Of a DNA stretch of 64,000 bases, positions 17,315 through 24,568 are shown piece by piece. The notes beneath the pieces are model-generated. The model was not told the DNA's origin. It ran no database searches and saw nothing but the letters and a program-made list of their open reading frames with translations. The position numbers and the translations under genes are program-made. The DNA comes from Bordetella genomosp. 8. Lineage in GTDB: Bacteria; Pseudomonadota; Gammaproteobacteria; Burkholderiales; Burkholderiaceae_B. Within the stretch, counting starts at the first letter, position 1. Every line of letters begins with the position of its first letter. The stretch spans positions 4,154,001-4,218,000 of the forward strand of contig NZ_CP021108.1 of assembly GCF_002119685.1 (NCBI RefSeq), in the 5' to 3' direction.

Positions 17315-18220
17315 ATGGCGGAAGCCGGCAAGACCCGTATCGGCATCATCGGCGTGGGCCAGATGGGCCACGGCATCGCGTTCAACATCGCCAAGGCCGG
17401 CTATCCGCTGGTGTTCCTGGACCATCCCGGCAACCAGCCGGTGGACGACCTGCTGGCGCGCGGCGCCACCAAGGCGGCGACCGCGGCGGACGTGGCGCGG
17501 CAAGCCGATATGGTCATCCTGTGCGTGACCGGCACCCCGGAAGTCGAAGACGTCCTGTTCAAGGCCGGCGGCGTGCTGGCCGGGATGCGCGCGGGCACGG
17601 TGGTGATCGACTGCTCCACCGCCATTCCTTCGTCCACGATGAAAGTGGCCCAGGCCGTGGAAAAGGCCGGCGGCCTGTTCCTGGACGCACCCATGACCCG
17701 CACGCCCAAGGAAGCCGCCGAAGGCCGGCTGAACCTGATCGTGGGCGGCGATCCCGCGCTGTTCGAACGCTGCAAGCCGGTGCTCCAGGCCTATGCCGAG
17801 AACATCGTGCACGCGGGCCCGATCGGCTCTGGCCATCGGCTGAAGCTGCTGCACAACTATGTGTCGCTGGGTTTTTCGGCGGTGCTGGCAGAGGCAGCGG
17901 CGTGCGCCAGGCTGGCCGACGTGGATTCCGCCGTGCTGCTGGACATCCTGGCCAAGGGCGGCGGCGATGGCGTGGTGCTGGGCCGGCTGCGCCCTTATAT
18001 CGAATCCGGCGATACGGGCAGTTTCCGGTTTTCCATCGCCAACGCGTTGAAGGACATGGGGTACTACACCACCATGGCGCAGGAAACCGGCGCGCCGCAC
18101 GGCACGGCCCAGGCCATACGCGATACCTATGCGCGGGCCAGCCAGGCCGGCATCGCGCAGGCCCCCGTGCCGGAGATCATCGAGTATCTGGCCGGCTCGG
18201 AGCCGCCACCAGCCAGGTAA
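17315..18220 (+). CDS. 3-hydroxyisobutyrate dehydrogenase-family NAD-binding oxidoreductase
   Basis: This 301-residue beta-hydroxyacid dehydrogenase has the N-terminal Rossmann motif GIIGVGQMGHG and the substrate motif DAPMTRTPKEAAEG. The catalytic Lys region is GSGHRLKLLHNYVS. Family members oxidise 3-hydroxyisobutyrate, tartronate semialdehyde, sulfolactaldehyde or similar C3-C4 hydroxyacids. It starts 14 bases after comC and is clearly part of the same operon, so a sulfonate C3 substrate is possible. That is inference only. Its 3' end overlaps the convergent DUF455 gene by 44 bases. Confidence 0.82.
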   Translation: MAEAGKTRIGIIGVGQMGHGIAFNIAKAGYPLVFLDHPGNQPVDDLLARGATKAATAADVARQADMVILCVTGTPEVEDVLFKAGGVLAGMRAGTVVIDCSTAIPSSTMKVAQAVEKAGGLFLDAPMTRTPKEAAEGRLNLIVGGDPALFERCKPVLQAYAENIVHAGPIGSGHRLKLLHNYVSLGFSAVLAEAAACARLADVDSAVLLDILAKGGGDGVVLGRLRPYIESGDTGSFRFSIANALKDMGYYTTMAQETGAPHGTAQAIRDTYARASQAGIAQAPVPEIIEYLAGSEPPPAR

Positions 18221-19010
18221 GCTCCGCCTCGTCGAAGCCGGCCGCGCGGCGGGCCTCCAGGTTGAAGGGCCCGCGCTGTCGCGGCGCGGCATGGCGCGCG
18301 GCCAGTTCGGCATGCCAGGCGATGCTGTCCTTGCCATGAAGGGCGCATAGATGACGCCACCATCGGTTGCCGACCGCGACGTGGCCGATTTCCTCGCGCA
18401 GGATGACGTCCAGGATGGCCGCGCCGGCCTCGTCGCCGACGGCCAGCAGCTTGTCCCGTATCTGCGGTGATGCATCGAGGCCGCGCGCTTCCAGGATGCG
18501 CGGCACCAGGGTCAGGCGGGCCGCCAGATCGTCGCGCGTCTTTTCCGCCATTTCCCATAGGCCGTTGTGGGCGGGAAAGTCGCCGTAGCCGTGCCCCAGC
18601 GTGGCCAGGTGCGCGTTCAGCAACTGGAAATGGCTGGCTTCTTCCTTGGCCACGCGCAGCCAATCGCGGTAGAAATCCGCCGGCATGCCGGCGAAGCGCC
18701 ATACGATGTCCAGCGCCAGGTTGACGGCGTTGAACTCGATGTGCGCGATCGCATGGATCAGCGCCGCCCTGCCGGCCAGGGTGCTTACGGGGCGCGGCTT
18801 GAGCTGTGCGGGCGGCACCAGTGGGGGACGCGGAGGCCGGCCGGGCAGGTCGGGCGGTTCCTGCAATACGGCCATGCAGTCGACGGGTGCATCCGGCGCC
18901 ATGGCGTCGACCTGGCGCAGCTTCTGCTCCCAGGCCGGCAGCGCCAGCGCCCGCAGGGCGGCCGCGCGCAGCTCGGTCTGCCCGGGGTTGGGAGGTGCGG
19001 CATCATTCAT
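18177..19010 (-). CDS. Ferritin-like DUF455 (COG2833) protein
   Basis: This 277-residue protein of unknown function has a ferritin-like four-helix domain. The diiron-type pattern is visible as IAHIEFNAVNLALD, then VAKEEASHFQLLNAHL, and later LREEIGHVAVGNRWW. Each supplies Glu and His at the spacing expected of ferritin-like metal sites. The N-terminal about 60 residues are Pro-rich. The ATG at 19010 was chosen because residues upstream of it are low-complexity and unlike the family. It converges with the preceding dehydrogenase gene, overlapping it at the 3' end, and is divergent from the acyltransferase-like gene at 19071. No biochemical role is established for the family. Confidence 0.85.
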   Translation of the reverse strand: MNDAAPPNPGQTELRAAALRALALPAWEQKLRQVDAMAPDAPVDCMAVLQEPPDLPGRPPRPPLVPPAQLKPRPVSTLAGRAALIHAIAHIEFNAVNLALDIVWRFAGMPADFYRDWLRVAKEEASHFQLLNAHLATLGHGYGDFPAHNGLWEMAEKTRDDLAARLTLVPRILEARGLDASPQIRDKLLAVGDEAGAAILDVILREEIGHVAVGNRWWRHLCALHGKDSIAWHAELAARHAAPRQRGPFNLEARRAAGFDEAELTWLVAAPSRPDTR

Positions 19011-19070
19011 CCCGCCAGGGTAACGGAAAAGCGGGGGCGGGACCGGCCCTGCCCTATACTGCGGGCATCC

Positions 19071-20222
19071 ATGCCTACCGCCATGACCGCCGATATCCGC
19101 CTGCAAGTCCTCGAATCACTCAGCGACGTGGAGCCTGCCCTGTGGGACGGTCTGGCGGGAGCGCAGCCCTTCCTGCGCCATGCCTTCCTGAGCGCGCTGC
19201 ACGAGACCGGCTGCGCGGCGCCCGATACGGGGTGGACGCCCTTCTACCTGAGCCTGTGGCGTGGCGATGCGCTGGCTGGCGCGATGCCGCTCTACGTCAA
19301 ATCGCACTCGCGCGGCGAATTCGTGTTCGACCAGCTCTGGGCCGATGCCTTCGCCCGCCATGGCTTGCGCTACTACCCCAAGCTGCTCTGCTCGGTGCCC
19401 TTCACCCCGGTGACCGGGCCGCGCCTGCTGGCCGCCTCGCACGAGGATCGCGTCGCGCTGGCGCGCGGCGCCATCGAACTGGCGGCCAGGCTCAAGCTCT
19501 CGTCCCTGCACGTCCTGTTTCCCAACGACCAGGATGCGGCCGCGCTGCGCGAAGCCGGCTACCTGATCCGCCAGGGCGTGCAATTCCACTGGCGCAACCA
19601 GGGCTATCGCGATTTCGACGGCTTCCTGGCGTCGCTGAACCACGACAAGCGCAAGAAACTGCGGCAGGACCGCAAACGAGTGGCGGCCGCCGGCGTCGGC
19701 TTCCGCTGGCGGCGCGGCGGCGACATCGACGATGCCGCGTTGCGGTTCTTCCATGGCTGCTACCAGGAAACCTACCGCAACCACTGGTCCAGCCCATACC
19801 TGAACCTGGAGTTCTTCCAGCGCATACACCGCGCCTTGCCGGATGCCCTGGTGCTGATCGAAGCCCATCGCGACGGCGTGCCCATCGCCTGCGCGCTGAA
19901 CATGACCGACGGCGGCGCCCTTTACGGGCGCCACTGGGGCACGCACGATTTCGTCCCCGGCCTGCATTTCGAGACCTGCTATGTGCAGGGGATCGAGTAT
20001 TGCCTGGCCAACGGCATCGACCGCTTCGAGGGCGGCGCCCAGGGCGAACACAAGATGGCGCGCGGCCTGCTGCCCGAGCCCACCTGCTCGGCCCACTGGA
20101 TTGCCGACAGCCGCTTCGAGGCGGCCATCGCGGACTTCCTGGACCGCGAGGGCGCCGCCATGGGCGACTATCGCGAAGAATTGGCCGCCCATACGCCGTT
20201 CAAAAACAACGGCGCGGGCTGA
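19071..20222 (+). CDS. GNAT/FemAB-like putative N-acyltransferase (COG3146)
   Basis: This 383-residue protein belongs to the DUF482/COG3146 family, with two GNAT-like halves as in FemAB aminoacyl transferases. Visible features are the N-terminal segment GAQPFLRHAFLSALHETGCA, the basic NHDKRKKLRQDRKRV, and FEGGAQGEHKMARGLLP near residues 320-337, the family's most conserved part. It is sometimes called a peptidoglycan biosynthesis protein, but direct proof is lacking. Starts at 19071 or 19083 are both possible; a TATACT at 19055-19060 lies just before and may be its -10. It is divergent from the DUF455 gene. Confidence 0.85.
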   Translation: MPTAMTADIRLQVLESLSDVEPALWDGLAGAQPFLRHAFLSALHETGCAAPDTGWTPFYLSLWRGDALAGAMPLYVKSHSRGEFVFDQLWADAFARHGLRYYPKLLCSVPFTPVTGPRLLAASHEDRVALARGAIELAARLKLSSLHVLFPNDQDAAALREAGYLIRQGVQFHWRNQGYRDFDGFLASLNHDKRKKLRQDRKRVAAAGVGFRWRRGGDIDDAALRFFHGCYQETYRNHWSSPYLNLEFFQRIHRALPDALVLIEAHRDGVPIACALNMTDGGALYGRHWGTHDFVPGLHFETCYVQGIEYCLANGIDRFEGGAQGEHKMARGLLPEPTCSAHWIADSRFEAAIADFLDREGAAMGDYREELAAHTPFKNNGAG

Positions 20223-20348
20223 AATGACCTGTCCTGGGACGCCAGGACCGTGGTTTGCTTGATATTGCACATTGCTGCATCGTATTGTGTCGGCTCTGCT
20301 CATCAAGACAAAATTCAAAAGTCCTGCCAACGAAGGTGTACGGTCCAT

Positions 20349-21980
20349 ATGAAGAACCAATCCTTGAAACGGCGCATTTATGCGAGCTTTGCCGCAATCC
20401 TGGCGGTGATGCTTCTGATGGTGATCGTGGACTACACGCGGCTGCTGGCGGTGGACCGCGACGCGCAGGGCATGGACCAGGATTCGCTGCCGGGGCTGCG
20501 TTATGCCATGGACATGCGCAACACCTGGCGCGACGCCTACGATGTGCTGCGCGAAGGCGTCAGCGCCCAGGTCGAACAGACCGCCACCGCCGCGGTCTCC
20601 AAGGTGCGCGCCGACGTCGCCCGCACGCAGGGCCAGCTCGATGCCGACATGCGCGGGTATGAGTCGACGCCATTCATCGGCGACGACAGGGCGGTCTATG
20701 ACGACTTCAAGCGGGCGCTGGACGCCTATCGCAAGATCGAGGACCGGATACTCGGCAGCCTGCAGGCCGGCGATGCGGCCGGCGCGCGCGACCTGCTGCG
20801 CGGCCAGCTGCAGCAGGTGTTCAAGGAAGGCCTGGCGGTGACGGACAAGATGCTGGCCGAGAACCGCCAGCGCACCGACGACGCCATCGATCACATACTG
20901 GCCGCCCTGCGCCATGCGGAAGCCATCATGCTCGTCGGCCTGTTGCTGGCGGTGATCGTGGCCGTGGCGGCGGGCGCGCTGCTGATGCGGGCAATCAACG
21001 GGCCCATGCAACGCATCGTCTCGGTATTGGGGGCATTCGGCAAGGGCGACCTGGCCAGCCGGCTGGACCTGGGACGCCGCGACGAATTCGGCGCCATCGA
21101 AACGGGCTTCAACCGCATGGCAGACGAACTGACGGATCTGGTCGGCAAGGCGCAACGCTCCGCCATCCAGGTGGCGACATCGGTCACGCAGATCGCGGCC
21201 ACGTCCAAGGAGCAGCAGGCCACGGCGTCCGAAGTCGCCGCCACCACTACCGAGATCGGCGCGACTTCGCGGGAGATCGCGGCAACATCTCGCGATCTGG
21301 TGCGGACCATGAACGAGGTGTCGGGCGCCGCGGACCAGACCGCCAGCCTGGCCGACGAAGGCCATCACGATCTGGCGCGCATGGAAACCACGATGCGCAC
21401 GGTGATGGACGCCGCCGGCTCGGTCAACGCGAAACTGGCGGTGCTGAACGAGAAGGCCGGCAATATCAACCAGGTGGTGACCACGATCAACAAGGTCGCC
21501 GACCAGACCAACCTGCTGTCGCTGAATGCGGCCATCGAGGCCGAGAAGGCGGGCGAATACGGCCGCGGCTTCGCCGTGGTGGCCACCGAGATCCGACGGC
21601 TGGCGGACCAGACCGCCGTCGCCACCTTCGATATCGAACAGATCGTGCGGGAAATCCAGTCTTCCGTGGCGGCCGGCGTCATGGGCATGGACAAGTTTTC
21701 CGAAGAAGTGCGGCGGGGCGTGAACGAGATGCAGCAGGTGGGCGAACAGCTGGCCCAGATCATCCAGCACGTGCAGACGCTGGCGCCACGCGTGCAGATG
21801 GTGAACGAAGGCATGCAGGCCCAGGCAACGGGCGCCGAACAGATCAACCAGGCGCTGAGCCAGCTGGCCGACGCCACGCAGCAGACCGTGGAATCGCTGC
21901 GCCAGTCCAGCGTCGCCATTGATGACCTCAACACGGTCGCGGGCGAACTGCGCGGCAGCGTCACGCGGTTCAGGATGTGA
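20349..21980 (+). CDS. wspA: WspA-type methyl-accepting chemoreceptor
   Basis: This 543-residue membrane receptor senses surface contact and signals through the Wsp phosphorelay. TM1 spans about 13-32, a periplasmic four-helix-bundle domain about 33-190, TM2 about 192-215 and HAMP about 216-270. The cytoplasmic signalling domain continues to the end, with its hairpin tip around 387-424 (LLSLNAAIEAEKAGEYGRGF). It lacks the C-terminal pentapeptide used to tether CheR/CheB, as expected because WspC carries its own TPR region. The ATG at 20349 was preferred over one 99 bases upstream because it gives a short basic N-terminus before TM1. It is the first gene of a seven-gene operon. Confidence 0.9.
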   Translation: MKNQSLKRRIYASFAAILAVMLLMVIVDYTRLLAVDRDAQGMDQDSLPGLRYAMDMRNTWRDAYDVLREGVSAQVEQTATAAVSKVRADVARTQGQLDADMRGYESTPFIGDDRAVYDDFKRALDAYRKIEDRILGSLQAGDAAGARDLLRGQLQQVFKEGLAVTDKMLAENRQRTDDAIDHILAALRHAEAIMLVGLLLAVIVAVAAGALLMRAINGPMQRIVSVLGAFGKGDLASRLDLGRRDEFGAIETGFNRMADELTDLVGKAQRSAIQVATSVTQIAATSKEQQATASEVAATTTEIGATSREIAATSRDLVRTMNEVSGAADQTASLADEGHHDLARMETTMRTVMDAAGSVNAKLAVLNEKAGNINQVVTTINKVADQTNLLSLNAAIEAEKAGEYGRGFAVVATEIRRLADQTAVATFDIEQIVREIQSSVAAGVMGMDKFSEEVRRGVNEMQQVGEQLAQIIQHVQTLAPRVQMVNEGMQAQATGAEQINQALSQLADATQQTVESLRQSSVAIDDLNTVAGELRGSVTRFRM

Positions 21981-22537
21981 TGGCTACCGCCGCGACGCGC
22001 GCAAACACCGATCCGGCACGCGCCGAAACCGGCACGCGGGCCAGGCGGCTGTTCCTGCGCTTCGACATCGCGGGCGACCGCTACGTCCTGCCGGCTTCGC
22101 CTATCGTGCGCATGCTGCCCTGGATGCCGCTGAAGGGCTTGCCGGCCGCGCCGGCGTGGGCGGCGGGCGTGCTGCTGTACGGCGATGCGCCAGTGCCTGT
22201 CATCGATATCAGCGCGCTGGCGACCGGACGCCATTCGGCGGCGCGGGCCAGCACGCGGATCGCGGTAGTGGAATACCGGGCCACGCCGCCGGCGCGGCTG
22301 CTGGGGCTGCTGTTGGAGCACGCGACGCAGACCGTGCACTACGACGAGGGCGAGTTCGTGCCCTGCGGCCTGGACTATCCCGATGCGCGTTATCTCGGTC
22401 CCGTGCGGCCCGACGAACAGGGCCTGGTGCAGATGGTCGGCGTCGATGACCTGCTGCCGGCGCGGGTCCGCGAGCACTTGTTCCAGCAAGCCGCGCGGGC
22501 CGTCGGCGGGTCCGCGGGACAGGAGTCCGCGCCATGA
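21980..22537 (+). CDS. wspB: WspB CheW-like coupling protein
   Basis: This 185-residue CheW-domain adaptor links WspA to the kinase WspE. The domain spans about residues 20-170 with FLRFDIAGDRYVLPASPIVRM at its start and LGLLLEHATQTVHYDEGEF in the middle. The ATG overlaps the wspA stop (TGATG); an alternative GTG lies three bases earlier. Its 3' end overlaps wspC by four bases. Gene order and size match Pseudomonas wspB. Confidence 0.88.
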   Translation: MATAATRANTDPARAETGTRARRLFLRFDIAGDRYVLPASPIVRMLPWMPLKGLPAAPAWAAGVLLYGDAPVPVIDISALATGRHSAARASTRIAVVEYRATPPARLLGLLLEHATQTVHYDEGEFVPCGLDYPDARYLGPVRPDEQGLVQMVGVDDLLPARVREHLFQQAARAVGGSAGQESAP

Positions 22538-23886
22538 CGATGGACGACTTCAGCGCACTGCTCAAGCGGCGGATAGGACTGGATGCGGAATCCATAGGCA
22601 CGGCCGCCGTCGAACGGGCGGTACGGCAACGCGCCCAGGCCACCACGGGCGGCGATCCGGCGGCATATTGGCAGTTGCTGGTCGGCTCCGTCCGGGAACA
22701 GCAGGAGCTGATAGAAACCGTGGTGGTGCCGGAAACCTCTTTCTTCCGGCATGCCGAGTCGATGGACACGCTAGCCCTGCTGGCGCGCCAGCGCGCCGCG
22801 CACGGCGACGCCCTGCGCATCCTGAGCCTGCCCTGTTCCAGCGGAGAAGAGCCCTACACCATCGCCATGGCGCTGCTGGATGCCGGCATCGATCCACAGC
22901 GTTTCGCCGTGCTGGGCATGGATATCAGCGACCGCCTGGTGGCGCGCGCCGAACAAGGCATCTATGGCCGCAATGCGTTTCGGGGCGAGGCGCTGGACTA
23001 CCGGGCGCGGCACTTCGCAGAGACGCCGCAGGGATATTCCGTGAGCCCGCGCGTGCGGGCCCACGTGCGTTTCCAGTCCGGCAATCTGCTGGATCCGGCG
23101 CTGGCCTTGCCGGCCGATGCCTACGACTTCGTGTTCTGCCGCAATCTGCTGATCTACTTCGACAATCCGACGCAGGAGGCCGCGGTGGGCGTGCTGCGGC
23201 GGCTGTGCCGTACGGACGGCGTGATCTTCGTCGGACCGGCCGAGGCCAGCCTGCTCACCCGGCTGGGGTTGAAGCAGATCGACGCGGCGCGCGCTTTTGC
23301 ATTTCGCAATGCCGTGGCGGCCACGCCGGCAGCGGACCTCAAGCGTGCGCCGCTGGCGGCCGGCCGCGGCGCCGCGCCGCGCCGGCCCGTCCGAGCGCCC
23401 GCGGCTCCAGGACGGACCCGGCCGTACGCGCTGACCTGCGCGGCGCCCCAGGCGCCGGAGCCCCGCCTGGGAAGCAAGGGCGACGGGCAGGCGCCGGAGC
23501 CACGCGCGGCAAACAAGAGTGACGGACAGGCAACGGCGTCGCGGCCCGGTGCCATGCCCGACCGTGGCACGGCCGGAACAGCCTCGCTGGAACACATACA
23601 GGCGCTGGCCGATGCCGGCCGGCTGGACGACGCCCGCGCCGCGGCCAATGCGCACATCCAGGCACACGGCGCGTCCGCGCCGGCCTATTATCTGATCGGG
23701 CTGCTGGCCGATGCGGCCAACCAGCCGGCGGCGGCCGAGATGGCATACCGCAAGACGCTGTACCTGGATCCGGGGCATCGGCAGGCTCTGCTGCATCTGG
23801 CCTCGTTGCTGGAAACCCGTGGCGAGGTCGCACCGGCCCGCCAACTGAGAGCGCGCGCGGCGCGTCACGGAAACGGCTATGCATGA
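22534..23886 (+). CDS. wspC: WspC CheR-type methyltransferase with TPR domain
   Basis: This 450-residue methyltransferase adds methyl groups to glutamates of WspA. The CheR domain covers about residues 1-270, with the SAM motif ILSLPCSSGEEPYTIAMAL near 90 and FCRNLLIYF near 205. A low-complexity linker (about 275-345) contains two imperfect copies of a 13-residue unit starting APEPR. The C-terminal 100 residues form TPR repeats (HIQALADAGRLDDARAAAN and YYLIGLLADAANQPAAAEMA), as in Pseudomonas WspC. Four-base ATGA overlap with wspB and eight-base overlap with wspD indicate coupling. Confidence 0.9.
   Translation: MTMDDFSALLKRRIGLDAESIGTAAVERAVRQRAQATTGGDPAAYWQLLVGSVREQQELIETVVVPETSFFRHAESMDTLALLARQRAAHGDALRILSLPCSSGEEPYTIAMALLDAGIDPQRFAVLGMDISDRLVARAEQGIYGRNAFRGEALDYRARHFAETPQGYSVSPRVRAHVRFQSGNLLDPALALPADAYDFVFCRNLLIYFDNPTQEAAVGVLRRLCRTDGVIFVGPAEASLLTRLGLKQIDAARAFAFRNAVAATPAADLKRAPLAAGRGAAPRRPVRAPAAPGRTRPYALTCAAPQAPEPRLGSKGDGQAPEPRAANKSDGQATASRPGAMPDRGTAGTASLEHIQALADAGRLDDARAAANAHIQAHGASAPAYYLIGLLADAANQPAAAEMAYRKTLYLDPGHRQALLHLASLLETRGEVAPARQLRARAARHGNGYA
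23452..23529 (+). repeat. Two tandem 39-bp units inside wspC
   Basis: Positions 23452-23490 and 23491-23529 are imperfect in-frame copies beginning GCGCCGGAGCC and ending GACGGGCAG or GACGGACAG. They encode APEPRLGSKGDGQ and APEPRAANKSDGQ in the linker between the CheR and TPR domains. Confidence 0.8.
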
Positions 23887-24568
23887 TCGGGAGTCCGCGC
23901 CGATAGATGACTGCTGGAACCGCATCGGCGTACGCGGCGACCGGTCCTGCCCGCGGCTGGCGGAATATATCCATTGCCGGGAATGCCCGGTGCAGGAAGA
24001 AGCGGCCAAGCACCTGCTGTATCGCGCGCAGGCGGATACCGCGGTCCTGCAGACAGGCGCCGCCGCGATGCCGCCGGTCACCACGGCCGGGGCGCGGCCC
24101 GACGCGTTGGCGACCGCCACCGGCACGGACACGACCTCGCTGCTGATCTTCCGCCTGCACGCGGAATGGCTGGCGCTGCCGGTGTCGGCGCTGGCCGAAG
24201 TCACGCCCATGCGCCCTGTCCACAGCCTGCCGCGCCGGCCCGGCGTGGTCCTGGGCGTGTGCAATGTCCGCGGACGACTGGTTCCCTGCATTTCGCTGGC
24301 CGCCTTGCTCGACCTGGCGCCGCGCGAGGACGCCGCCGACAAGGCCACGCCGCGCATGCTCGTCCTGTCCACGCGCGGCGGCACCATCGTCAGCCCGGTC
24401 GACGAAGTGGCCGGCATACAGCCCTACCCGCGTACGGCCATCGGCCCCCTGCCCGACACGCTCGCCGGCGGCCACTATGCGGCGGGCGTCGTGCACTACC
24501 GCGACCGCGCCGTCGGCATGTTGGACGCCACCAGGCTGGCGCATGCGATCGAGGGGAAATTGGCATGA
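23879..24568 (+). CDS. wspD: WspD CheW-like coupling protein
   Basis: This is the second CheW-type adaptor of the Wsp complex, with 229 residues. The N-terminal about 60 residues hold the WspD signature DDCWNRIGVRGDRSCPRLAE followed by HCRECPV, a cysteine cluster that distinguishes WspD from WspB. The CheW domain occupies about residues 85-225 (IFRLHAEWLALPVSALAEV, GVCNVRGRLVPCISL). It overlaps both neighbours: eight bases with wspC and four (ATGA) with wspE. Confidence 0.88.
   Translation: MHDRESAPIDDCWNRIGVRGDRSCPRLAEYIHCRECPVQEEAAKHLLYRAQADTAVLQTGAAAMPPVTTAGARPDALATATGTDTTSLLIFRLHAEWLALPVSALAEVTPMRPVHSLPRRPGVVLGVCNVRGRLVPCISLAALLDLAPREDAADKATPRMLVLSTRGGTIVSPVDEVAGIQPYPRTAIGPLPDTLAGGHYAAGVVHYRDRAVGMLDATRLAHAIEGKLA

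Noticed and set aside
19116..21770. Open minus-strand frame of 884 codons
   Set aside because: It is antisense to the COG3146 gene and wspA, both of which show clear domains on the plus strand.
23974..24564. Apparent N-terminal extension of WspE
   Set aside because: It lies in another frame over wspD. The ATG at 24565 overlaps the wspD stop and gives the normal Hpt start.
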